Of a stretch of 64,000 nt of DNA, positions 12,101 through 23,149 are shown piece by piece. The DNA is taken from assembly GCA_037178625.1 (NCBI GenBank), contig CM074129.1, positions 3,596,001 through 3,660,000 of the forward strand. Direction: 5' to 3'. The stretch is from Skeletonema tropicum. Lineage: Eukaryota; Bacillariophyta; Thalassiosirophyceae; Thalassiosirales; Thalassiosiraceae. Position 1 is the stretch's first letter; the number at the start of each line of letters is the position of its first letter. Under the pieces are notes generated by a model. That model was not told where the DNA came from. It worked only from the letters and a program-made list of their open reading frames with translations, and did not search any database. Position numbers and translations under genes: made by a program.

Positions 12101-14872
12101 AGCGAGACATCTGATGATGATCTTCAGTCTGTAGTTGAAAAAGGGTATGCTGAGTACTCAAAGAAGTCCACTTTCACTGGGAGAAAAGCTACGAAACGAA
12201 ATTCAGCCGGGCATGCATCGAAAGAGGCGTCAAAAGCAACTGCGGGCGTTCAGAGGAGATACGATGATTCACTGAAGAAGAAAGTGGACACAAGCAAATA
12301 TGGCGAGGTAAGGGGGGTTACTATGCGTCCCTCTGGGAAATGGCAAGTTCAGTACTATTACTGTGGCAGCTCCCGTTATATTGGCGTGTTTGAGTCGAAA
12401 GAAGACGCCCTTACTGCCTATGAGACTACACGCGAAATCTTAGGGAAAGAAGGAACTGAAACTTTGACGAAGGAAGAAATTTACGACAACGTAAATTTAG
12501 CCCGCAACGCTGCATTCTCTGAGAGAGGTTTACAATACACTGGTCCGCAAGCGAAGCGTGATATTCTCGTTCATCCGACGGGACAAAAGGAAGCCTTCAA
12601 GCCGGCGGCCAAGCTGACTGCTCGTCAAAAGAGGCTACAAGAAAAGGAGGCAAAAGAAGCGCTTGCAGAGAAAGAGTCAGAGATTGATCTTCGTGACGTC
12701 GAATTCGAGAGTGGTGTGTATGATGGAAGGTACAGTATCAAAATATGCAGTGCTGCGGCATGCGACGAAGTTGCTGTGTTCGGCGACAGATGCATTGCTC
12801 ACAGGCCACTGTGTTCGACGAGAGGATGCCAAAGAAGGGTACACTCCGATGGCAAATGCAAATCTCATTTGACATCAAGCAGACGGCCAACATCTGCATC
12901 TCGAGCTATGGAAATTCCATATGGTGTTGGTTACAAGTTTGTAAGTAATTGAGATGATTTTTCCTGAATTGAGACGACAACAACTAACGGTGCATCACTC
13001 ATGTTTGTCTTTAACAGCGAAAGCATTTTGATGGAGACTTGTTTGAGGGTGAAGTCATCGAAGTTCTTGCGGGGGGCGGTGAGTGCTACAAGAGTATTTC
13101 TCGACTTTTGATGCAATATGCATGCGATCTTACTATTGTGCTTTGACAAATTTACAGGAAATGATAGGAGGTGCAAATATCTTATTGATGGATTCGTAGA
13201 GGATTTGAGCACGACTTCCCTCAAAGCGCTAGCTCAGCTCGAGGCTGATAACCCGATTGAATTTGGAAAGGTTGGATACAGATTCAGGAAGCAGTTCAAT
13301 GATGGATGGTATGATGGCATCGTTGTCAAAGTATTAAAAAGAGGTGGTGAGATTTGCTTCGGCTGATTATTATTGTTTGCACAGAATTTCATCCTCTTAC
13401 AGTGTTTCCCTTTTTCTTTCTCAAAGCGAATGGAAAAGATAGAAGAGTTCATTACTCAGCAGATGATGACTTTGAAGACCTGAGTTTGGAAGATCTTCGT
13501 ATGCTTGCTTCTTTGGACCACCAAGCATGCAACGAGTGCCGCTCACGAACAATCTATTGTGATGGCACACAGCCTTTCTGCTTGAAAAATGAGACTATGA
13601 AGCAAAAAGTTGAGCAACAAGCGAAAGAGGCGGAACAATCTGAAAGCGAAGAGGAGGTTGACGAGAGCCGCAGCAGGCGCAGCAGCAGCAGACGTGGAAG
13701 TGAAAGAAAAGTATCGTCTCAGAAAGCATCGTCAAAGAAGGACAAACCAGCCAACAAACAAGAAAGTAAACCTGCCGAATCCTTCCACCCGACCAGCAAC
13801 GACATGATTCTCTCCCTCAAGGACGAGAAGTATAGGGCTGCCTTGTTCAAAGCTTTCCGAAAGTTGGGCGCAAAGAAAGAAAGCGAAAGAGACAAGGACG
13901 TAGAAAGGCAAACAAAATTGGATGTATTCAACTCCTTCAAGGATGCTGGAATCAGATTTTTGAAGCATATAAATTATCGGAAGCCTGATCTTGGGCTCAT
14001 GGAAGCTGATGAGGCCTATGCCCGCGACAGTAAGTGTTATGATAATATTTTCTGAAATCGTCATTTTGATTTTGTTTGTATCATTCATCTTGCATGTTGG
14101 GCTTCTTCCTTTTTGTTCCACAGAAATCAATAGTGATATCAGTCGAAGACTGGAATCTCAGAACCGCTGGAGTGGCAAAGGTGAAGACGATTCAAGTGTA
14201 GATACTCCTGCTGAAAATCTCAAATATCGTCCAAGAGTAAATGCGAAGAGGAAGGCTACTACCGTCCCCGAAGAATCTAGCAGCGATGAATCCGAGTTGG
14301 CGCCGCTCATTATTGAACAGGACGAATCTAAGCGACGTAAATTGAATGATAAGTGCCCTGTCCACGGTAGCGTTTGTACCATCTACCAAGCTCTGGACAT
14401 TGCGCCCGGGTGGACTGTGCACATTGTGCCAAGAAAGAACGGACAACATTCTCCTGACAAGTTCTTTTTCTCTCCGACTGGAGAGAAGTTTCGCTCATTC
14501 ATTTCTGTCCAACGACACATGGAGCAGCAATCGCGCAAGTCGTCTCCAGCGAAGAAGCGAATGAGAGCAGCGTCTCCAGCTGAGTCGGTGGATTCAAATT
14601 TCCACAATGACATTTGCGAGTGCTGTGGGGATCTAGGAGAGCTCATTTGCTGCTCCACGTGCAACCTTGTCTATCACATTGAATGCACTCGCCCCAAGCT
14701 ATCTGAATTACCTGAGGGAGATTGGAGCTGTGCCTTTTGCGTCGCGGCTGGTACTGGTATTGATAACTCAGAGCCACCTCTTACGAAGGCAGAAGCAATT
14801 CAAGGTGTGAAGGATATCGAGGCGCTGAAGAAGGAGTCACTCAAGAATAAGAAAAGGAGGATTACTACTTAG
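9174..14872 (+). CDS. Giant multi-domain chromatin reader / transcription regulator
   Basis: Seven exons (9174-10029, 10109-10459, 10551-12940, 13018-13078, 13158-13346, 13427-14029, 14124-14872) join in phase without a stop, predicting 1,732 aa. Domains in order (rough residues): acidic low-complexity N terminus; DUF6824-like 1 (208-300); DUF6824-like 2 (325-418); TALE/KN-type homeodomain (502-570, PYPTEADKAQII and NALYNWFVSTRTRKWKP); WW (622-654); BTB/T1-like (687-775, FNVGGNLFEV); CXXC zinc finger (795-839, CGYCPNCLREDCGEC and KFGGPG); AP2-like (985-1034); Cys/His-rich repeats (1133-1177); two Tudor-like modules (1189-1313); DUF6824-like 3 (1407-1495); MBD-like (1574-1615, PGWTVHIV and FFSPTGEKFRS); PHD finger (1644-1692, CECCGDLGELICCSTC). 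A nuclear role in reading DNA and histone marks is inferred. The start ATG at 9174 precedes the acidic region; the frame is open upstream. Read-through into two transcripts cannot be ruled out, but splice phases favour one gene. Confidence 0.85.
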
Positions 14873-15119
14873 AGTAGTTTTAGTTTTGCAATGAATATCT
14901 ATTGATTGGTGTTTCTCTGTGCGAGTTGTTTCTTGACAAAAAGAAGATATAATAGAAAGGGATACTAAGCACATCTAGAGTGCAAGTGCCTACTAAAGAA
15001 TTATCTACTGAATGACACTACCTAATGTTGCTTAACTCCAAATTCACGTTGACACATACATTGATTGTATTGTTCATGGTCACATAATATTATGTACATG
15101 CGCACAGTTGTTGTGTTGC

Positions 15120-15797
15120 TCAACAGCACCCCCCTTCAGCTTCTTCATCCAATCCCTTGGCACCAGCACTACTCTTCAAAGTAACATTTGACTTTGGCTT
15201 ACCCGGAACAGTATTCAACAATAAATCCGGATCTTCCAATATCTTATGGACCACCTCCATGAACGATTCCTGCACCCCCGTCTTGGTTTTGGCACTGGCT
15301 TCTAAGAACAACATGCCATGATCTCTTGCCCATTCTTCTGCCTCTGCACGATCTACCTGTCGTTCACTACCACTTCCCCCCTCTGCCAAATCAATTTTGT
15401 TCCCCACCAATAATTTCACCACGCCCTCGCCATTGTTTGGACTGTACAATTTCACTTCCTTTAACCAATGATCCAAATTATCGAAGGAATCACGACGTGT
15501 CACATCATACACCATCACGACACCCTGAGCACCCCGATAATACGAGGAGGTTAGCGTCCGAAACCGTTCTTGGCCGGCAGTATCCCACACTGTCAATTTG
15601 ATCCGTTTGTTGTTGAGTTCCAAGTGTTTAACTTTAAAGTCGACGCCGATGGTGCTTTGGATATGTTCGTCGAATGCATCGTCGGTGAAACGGATGAGCA
15701 TGGACGATTTACCGACTGCGGCGTCTCCGATCATTAAGAGTTTGAATAGATGATCGTAGGGGAAGGATTGTTGTCCTTTAGATGGCGATGCCGACAT
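15120..15797 (-). CDS. RAB18: Rab18-family small GTPase
   Basis: Intronless, 225 aa. All G motifs are present: P-loop GDAAVGKS (about residue 23), switch I Thr in STIGVDFKV, WDTAGQE, NKID, EASAK. The segments RTLTSSYYRGAQGVVMVYDVTRRDSF and ASAKTKTGVQESF fit Rab18/RabC better than Rab1 or Rab8. The C terminus GGCC is a double-Cys geranylgeranylation site. Rab18 acts on ER and lipid-droplet membranes in animals and plants; the same role here is inferred. The gene converges on the chromatin gene, 247 bp apart. Confidence 0.9.
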   Translation of the reverse strand: MSASPSKGQQSFPYDHLFKLLMIGDAAVGKSSMLIRFTDDAFDEHIQSTIGVDFKVKHLELNNKRIKLTVWDTAGQERFRTLTSSYYRGAQGVVMVYDVTRRDSFDNLDHWLKEVKLYSPNNGEGVVKLLVGNKIDLAEGGSGSERQVDRAEAEEWARDHGMLFLEASAKTKTGVQESFMEVVHKILEDPDLLLNTVPGKPKSNVTLKSSAGAKGLDEEAEGGCC

Positions 15798-16599
15798 TTT
15801 TTGTTGTGTATTAATCGAGTGATTAAAAAGTGCTACTTCGTGCGCGCACGACTTTGGTAGTGAAAAAAAGAGCTCTAGAAGTTGAGCTGCGGTGTACTCA
15901 ATTATTGTTTAGAGGCGGCTCAAGAGGGGTGGGCAAGGTTGGTGATGAATGGCTTTTCCTTGCATCAATTATTTTATCGTTATCGACGCAGAGCAGAGTG
16001 CAAGAGTTGCATGATGTGCATGGATGTGGTGGAATGTGTCGTGTTCAGAGTGCATCGCGAGTCGCGCGGTCATCTTCATTTTTTGATTTGGATTTCCGGT
16101 TTTCCGGTAAGTTGTATCTAGAGATAGGTACCATAGAATATTATCAGTACTTCAAGTTGTTACTTACGTGAAAGATCAAGAGCAGAAGAGTCAATGTAAG
16201 AATCTCCTTGTTGGTGTTGGAGGAAGTGGATCTTGCACTCTCTAGAGAGAGAGTGGGTGCAGTGCAGGAGTGGCCATAGAATCTCGGGTAGTCGGGTTTG
16301 GATGAGTTCGCGATCGTGAGTGGAAGAACGCCTGTCACTGTCATGTGGAGCCGGGCTTGTTCTTGTTTGCCGACTCGAACTCGAACTCGAACTCGAGCTC
16401 GAGGCGAGGTCGAGGTTTATCTTGGTCTTGGCCATGGCAATGGCAATGACAGCCTGACCAGAGCCTGAGGGCTGTGAGGTCGAATAGACCTAGGAATAGG
16501 AAGTAGAACTAACAGAAAAAGGAATAGAGATAAAGGTAGATGCTCTAACTCTAACTCTAAAATCCGGAGAATTGGAATTGGAAGTGGAAGGCGGCTTTG
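15798..16599. other. Intergenic with simple repeats
   Basis: Upstream region of the Rab18 gene. It contains a short (CTCGAA)n-like stretch at about 16375-16405 and CTCTAACTCTAACTCTAA at about 16541. No coding sequence recognised. Confidence 0.5.
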
Positions 16600-16739
16600 A
16601 TTCGATGTCCAGTATTCAGCCCGAAATTCAACTCAAATTGCACGCCTCGAGCGTACTGGGATCCCACGTAGACCCCCCTGTAGACGAATTGAATATCGTC
16701 CAAAATGTTTGCAAGAAGGTCCAAAAAGCACATTTTTAC

Positions 16740-18115
16740 GCACACATGCCTAGGGAGCGTAGAAGCGATGCTACGATCTCGTAGCTGACGCGAGAGGTCC
16801 AGTGTGGGCTAGCCACCCCAACCCCAGCACCACATTCTACCAAATCGTTAAATCGTATCTATCATCGTCATTATGCGCATTGGCAGCTTCTAGTGGCCCA
16901 TTATAGTCGGCAGTAAAACTATACAAGCACATTAGCATTGCTCAAACTAGCATGCGAAGAAGCGATGATACAACGTCATAGCTGATCTGAGAGATTCAAT
17001 GGAAGTGGAAGCTGAAGCTGGCCAGCAGCACCTCATATAGCCGTATCGTATCTATTGTCGTCACTATGCGCATTGACAGCTTCTAGTGGCCCATTATAGT
17101 CGGCAGTGATGCTATACAAGCTCGTTAGTACTGCTCAGACGGATTGCTCATGCGCAAGCGATGCTGTAGCCTCGTAGCTGATCGGAGAGGTCCAGTACGA
17201 GCTGGAGCTGGAGCTTGCCAGCAGCACCTCATATAGCCGTATCGTATCTAGCGTTGTCACTATGCGCATTGACAGCTTCTAGTGGCCCATTATAGTCGGT
17301 GGTTATACTATACAAGCTCGTTAATACTGCTCAGACTCAGACGGATTGCTCATGCGCAAGCGATGCTGTAGCCTCGTAGCTGATCGGAGAGGTCCAGTAC
17401 GAGCTGGAGCTGGAGCTTGCCAGCAGCACCTCATTTAGCCGTATCGTATCTAGCGTCGTCATTATGCGCATTGACAGCTTCTAGTGGCCCACTACAGTCG
17501 GTGGTTATACTATACAAGCTCGTTAGTACTGCTCAGACGAATTGCTCATGCACAAGCGATGCTGCAGCCTCGTAGCTGATCTGAGGTCCAGAACGAGTAC
17601 GAGCTGGCCAGCAGCACCTCATTTAGCCGTATCGTATCTAGCGTCGTCATTATGCGCATTGACAGCTTCTAGTGGCCCACTATAGTCGGTGGTTATACTA
17701 TACAAGCTCGTTAGTACTGCTCAGACGGATTGCTCATGCACAAGCGATGCTGCAGCCTCGTAGCTGATCTGAGACTGAGAGGTCCAGTACGAGCTTGCCA
17801 GCAGCACCTCATTCAGCCGTATCGTATCTAGCGTCGTCATTGTGTGCATTGACAGCTTCTAGTGGCCCACTATAGTCGGTGGTTATACTATACAAGCTCG
17901 TTAGTACTGCTCAGACGGGTTGCAGGCGTAGATGCGATGATACGACGTCGTAGCTGATCTGAGAGATTCAATGGAAGTTGAAGTTTGGAAGCTGGCCGGC
18001 TGCACCACAATTAGCCACATATATCGATATCGCTTCCGAAGTCGTCATTATGCGCATGAGCCGTTTTTAGTGGCTCTTTTACTTGGCGGCGATACTATAA
18101 GCTCATTTGCACTGC
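16740..18115. repeat. Tandem array of about 190 bp units
   Basis: A unit containing GCTTCTAGTGGCCCA recurs at 16886, 17079, 17275, 17477, 17665 and 17855, with a degenerate copy near 18061; spacing is 188-207 bp. Each unit also has a CGATGCTGCAGCCTCGTAGC-type segment, GAGAGGTCCAGT, CAGCAGCACCTCAT and a conserved TATGCGCATTGACAGC. The central copies are very similar and the outermost two are diverged, as expected for unequal exchange. Related units occur at 56.6-57.06 kb. No coding potential. Confidence 0.85.
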
Positions 18116-18512
18116 GCAGAATCATGTCTCTTCGGAATTGATGCTTCTACTTTTTTCACTTTCAATTTGTACTCTCGTTTATATATATATCTAATTTTAT
18201 TTTGTGCAGCATTTATCTCGATCTTGCACCAAGTAAACAAATAACAATCATCACCACTGAGACATTTTGATTCTTTCACTGTTACCCTCGTTTTTTAACC
18301 CTTTTATTCTTTCCACACTCAACATCAACACTATAATCACACGAAACAAATCTACCCTCTATTCACCCTCTTCCTCTTGAATGTCAGATATCACTAAAGC
18401 TAAAGTAGAGCTGCAGACACATTTCTTTTTGACAAGCATATGTCATAGACTCTTCAAGTCATCCCATTCCTATTCTTGTTCCTCTGCTCTAGCTCTAGCT
18501 CTAGATCTAGAC

Positions 18513-21500
18513 CTAGACGCAACTTGTGCAACATCCAGCTTGGGTTTGGGATGCATTACAAACATAACAATCAGCTGTCAACCCAAAAAGGTTTAGGGCG
18601 CAAACTTCAGCAGGTATACTTCCAGAAAGACTGTTATCTTCCAACCATAGAATTCCTGTTTTAAACCGTTAGAAAAGTAGTGAAGGTGAAGGCAATCAAG
18701 GTCAAGGTCAAGGGAAAGGGAAAGCAAGACGAAGATGAGTGGAGAAAAACAAACAAGACAAATCAAATTCAACCAGCACAAGGAGGCAGTTGCACTGGTA
18801 CTAGTAAAAGGAGCACTTACGCAGGTTTGTGAGTCCACCCAATTCTGATGGGATAGTTCCGTCAAGATTGTTTTCTTTCAACCACAGATACCCTGTAAAA
18901 TAGTAGCAGTAGGAAAGAAGTGAACGCAAGGCATCCATCACAAGATCAAGGCAAAGCAAAATAATAATGAGATTATAGAAAAGAATAAAACCAATTTAAA
19001 TTCAACAAGGCACAAGCCGAAAGATAACTTACCAAGGCTTGGTAGTCCACCTAATTCTGATGGAATACTTCCATCAAGTTCATTACCATGCAAATAGAAG
19101 TTTTCTGGAACCATTAGAGTAAAGAATTAAGATCAAGGTGAAGCAAGACGAAGATAAGTTTAGTGAGAAAAAATCAAATTGAACACAAGCACAAGCAGCT
19201 AGTAGCACTATAGTACTACTAAGCTTTGTATTCACCAAAAAGGAACACTTACCAATGCTTGTGAGTCCACCTAATTCTGTTGGAATACTTCCACTAAGAC
19301 TATTCTCAAACAAAAAGAGTTTCTCTGCAACCATGGGCATGGGGAGGTGGTGACAGCAAAGTGCAGCAATCAAGACCAAGCAGCAATATGAAGATGAGAT
19401 TGGTCAAGAAAAATGCAAGACAATTCAAATACAACAAGCGCGAGCACAAGCGTGAGCATTAGGGCAAATAGGAACGCTTACCAAGGCTTGTCAATGCACC
19501 TATTTCCGACGGAATACTTCCAACAAGAGAGTTCCCAAACAACAAAAGATCCTCTTTGTGAACCGTTACGCAAGTGGGTGCAGAAAAAAAGCGATGAAGA
19601 TCAAGGCAAAACAAGACAAAGATGAGATTGGATGAGGGCAAAAAGAATGAGACATAAACAGAACTACACAATAAGAATAAGAAGACCAAGCAGTAAAACA
19701 GGAACACTTACTGAGGCTAGTCAATGTGCCTAATATTGATGGGATACTTCCGATAAGATAGTTTTGACCCAAATAAAGTTCTTCTGTAAAACAGAAGTAC
19801 AGAAGTGATGCAAAATGCAACAACAATCAAGATCAGGACAAGGCAAGATGAAGAAGAGATTGGATGGGAAAAGTAAAAGGACACGGCAACATTTCATCTC
19901 TGCCAAAGAGGAGCACTTACCAAGGCCAGTCAATGCACCTAATTCTGTTGGAATACTTCCAGTAAGATAATTTTGATCCAAATTAAGAGTCTCTGCAAAC
20001 CATTAGGAGGAGTTGTAATATCAGCACACATCAATCAACACAAAGGCAAAGCAATATGCAATATAAGTGTATCTCTCAAATAGGAATACTTACGGAGGCT
20101 TGTCAATGCACCTATTTCAGTAGGAATGCTTCCAGCAAGATTGTAATTACCACTCAACTTCAGATACTCTGAAGTTGAAGTGGTTGCATTTGCATTGGCA
20201 TTTTGCCACAACCACAAAGTCAAAGTGCAGCAAACCAAGATGAAGAAAAAGCAAGATTTTGATGTTGATGAGTAGATGTGGATGAGAATGAGAAGAAATG
20301 ACTAATCAATAAGCACAGACCTAGTTTGTATCTGCCAAAAAGGAACACTTACCAAGGCTTGTGAGTCCACCTATTTCAGATGGGATACTCCCAACAAGAA
20401 CATTAGCATACAAATGGAGATAATCTGTAAACCATTGGGAGAGAGGTGACAGTGACAGCAAAGTGCAGCAATCAAGATCAAGGTCAAGGCAAAGCAAGAT
20501 GAAGACGAGAATGAAATGAGAATGAAACAATTCAAATTCAACAGTAGCTATTACATAACCAAAACATCCAGCACATGTACAGAGCTCACCTACAACCCCT
20601 GTAACTGTAAGACAATCAACTCCATGCCATTCACATTCGTTTGAGCCTCCCAACCACCCGTCATTGATGTACCATCCACTACCATTGGTAGCACAGTAAA
20701 AGACTGCCAAAATATATCTCTGAATGATTTGGTCATCATCAATACCAGGCACAAGAGCTGGATCAATAGGATCTTCAGAAGTGATCCACTTAAACTCTTT
20801 TCCTTGGCACGAGTTTTCATCGTTGAATCCTGAAAAGTTGTTTGACACGAGAAGATTCTTGATTTTTGTGTCTCTCGTGAGAGATGGAGCAAACGATGGA
20901 ACACCACTTGGCTCAGAGGACTTGGTTGGAACCAATGAACCACTCGGTTCAGATGACACACTTGGAACCGCAGACTTGCTTGGGATCAATGAAGGGACGT
21001 CACTCGGCTCAGAGGACTTGCTTGGAATCAACGAGGGGGAGCTGCTCGGCCCCAATGAAGGGATGCCACTTGGCTCGGCTGACTTGCTTGGGATCATCGA
21101 AGGAAAGCCACTCGGCTCAGAGGACTTGCTTGGAATCAACGAGGAGGAGCTGCTCGGCTCCAATGACTTGGTAGGATTGCTAGATGGCTGGAAAGATGGA
21201 ATACTTGAAGGTTCTTTAGAAGGCTGCTTTGAGAAGGAAGGATTCATCGAAGTTGAAGGCATAATCGAAGGCAGGAGAGAAGGTTCTGACGATTGTGACG
21301 ATAGTGCCTTTGAAGATTTTGATGATAGTGCCTTTGAAGATTTTGAATTTGACTTTGGCTCTTTAGAAGCTTTTCCCTTGCCTCCTGAATCTGCATTTGC
21401 ATTTGCAACAAATTCATTCTTGTCGATCTTTTGCTTTTGCATACCCCCCGCCCAGAAACCAATTCCAGTGACAGTGACAAGCAATGTCAACGCTGCGGCA

Positions 21501-21772
21501 GCTCTTACGTACTTCGACTTTGAATTCCAGTTCCAACACTGATGATAGGGGAGTGGATGTGGATTTCCTGCAGTTGCACTAGCATTAGCTGAACCATCAC
21601 CACTATGAAAGTCTGCCTCGAGGTCTACACCTCTTGAGTTGGAGAATTTACTCCTGTCTTGGTCAATACGATTGTGATTGTCATAAGCAACAGCAACAAC
21701 CTCGACACTTTCCTCCAGGGCAGGGGCAGGGGAGGAGCGACCGCTTGTTGCAATACTAGTATTAGTATTCAT
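18513..21772 (-). CDS. Ser/Pro-repeat leucine-rich-repeat membrane protein
   Basis: Ten exons: 21772-20590, 20424-20353, 20168-20094, 19992-19921, 19783-19712, 19553-19482, 19324-19253, 19104-19033, 18892-18821, 18655-18513. All introns are phase 1, giving 634 aa. A cytoplasmic tail of about 87 aa precedes one TM helix (about 88-110), so type II topology with the rest outside. Residues about 125-310 are Ser/Pro repeats (PSxxPSxxPS, SSEPSxxPS). WHGVDC then leads into LRRs of the plant type (LxGSIPxExGxLTSL). Eight exons of 72 or 75 nt each encode exactly one LRR. The C terminus has LTADC and CCTSC, the Cys cap common in diatom LRR proteins. Ligand unknown; surface recognition or adhesion is inferred. 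Confidence 0.88.
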
Positions 21773-23149
21773 ATTAGATTAGATGATAGAGCTTTCTATG
21801 AATACGAAGAAGATATGTGAAGATGTGGGGTTGTAAGGAGGAGTTGAATAATGTAACGCGTGACAATAAGAAGGTTAGTTAGCACATACATATCATAACT
21901 AATATAAATGCTTCCTCTTCCATGCTGTGCATCAAATCAAGTCGCTGTGATTACGCAATAGCCGACTCAATCACGCACACAGGCACATATATTCTCCTTG
22001 TACTTGCAGCATTACGACATACACAACAGTGCAGTGTCGAGACACTTACCTAACTACCAATCTTCCAAATGAGATGATGATTGTTGTCTACATGTGTGAA
22101 AATGGGAAGGAGCACGAATATATAAATATAGATTCATGGTGAGAGTGAGATCATGATCATGATCATTATGAGCATAAAATAACAGAGAGGATGAGAGGAG
22201 ATTTTATGCTATCAGAGGGAGGACAAGAAACGAGGAGTATCTCTAGGAGTTGTGTCAGCTACTGAGCTCTCTCGTTCTCATCTTACAGGTTCTCAGACTC
22301 CATCTCAGCTCTTGGTCAATCCCTGCTCATGCTCTCCCTCGCTACCATATCTCTCCATATCCATAGCTCTACCTCTACCTCTACCTCTACCATTACCATA
22401 CCAAAAACCAAAACCGCAAAGGCCAAGTCCAAGTCTGTCTAGAGAGAGGCGAAGGCTGCTACTCACCTTAGATGCGACAACGACGATGCAAGAGTGCGTC
22501 TGTTCTCTTTAATTTGTGATTTATGCTTTTACTTATTAAGTATGCTTTGCTGCGTGTGCGTGCAAAAAGATTACTTCCTCTACATTACTTCCTCTTTCCC
22601 ATCTATGAGAAAAGAATTACATTTGAATCAATTAAATTATTTTAAATCAATTTCAATTGAAAACTTTATTTGTGCGAAAATTTGTTACATGTGTGTTGGT
22701 GTTGCTATTTTCTCAAGTTTCACCCACAGGTAGGCAGATAGTCTGGACTTCTTGTGTCCGCAATATCAAGGCGGACAATGTCGGTTTCGGTGGACCCAAT
22801 TTATCCATCACCATAAGAATTTTGACTTGATTTTTCAGTTTGCTCACGCCACACCAATTTCGCCACTAGTTAAAAAAAAATTTCCTACCATCCCCCTTTT
22901 CGGGGGTCACATAGATAATCTTACTAGATATTACGTGTTTAGGTTTTATCCCCCCTAAGTGCCCCCTTTTTCTCACAGCTAACCGATCCGATTCCACCAT
23001 GAACATGCCACCCGCTAGCTCAATACGACGTCCCATACAACATCCAATCCATGACATCGATCGAAATTGATACCCAAAACAGGTGCCGGATGCCATGCTC
23101 TATTAATGCCTAAATTTTCAGCGCTTCGTATAATCTCGATGTCAACCAA
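21773..23149. other. Intergenic with simple repeats
   Basis: Upstream region of the LRR gene. Contains (CTCTAC)n at about 22371-22393, AT-rich DNA at 22500-22700 and a G/C-rich stretch at 22890-22980. No gene recognised; open frames at 22252-22958 lack any family feature. Confidence 0.45.

Noticed and set aside
16740..18115. Possible tandem C/D-box snoRNA genes (GATGATAC...CTGAT in some units).
   Set aside because: The C-box-like motif varies between units (GATGATAC, GATGCTGT, GATGCTGC), no terminal stem was found and spacing is too short for guide boxes.
18381..18664. CRISPR-like or regularly spaced CTCTAG repeats.
   Set aside because: A short simple repeat over the 3' end of the LRR gene, without spacers.
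20724..21542. 272-aa plus frame with repeated Gly/Leu units.
   Set aside because: Antisense of the Ser/Pro repeats of the LRR protein.
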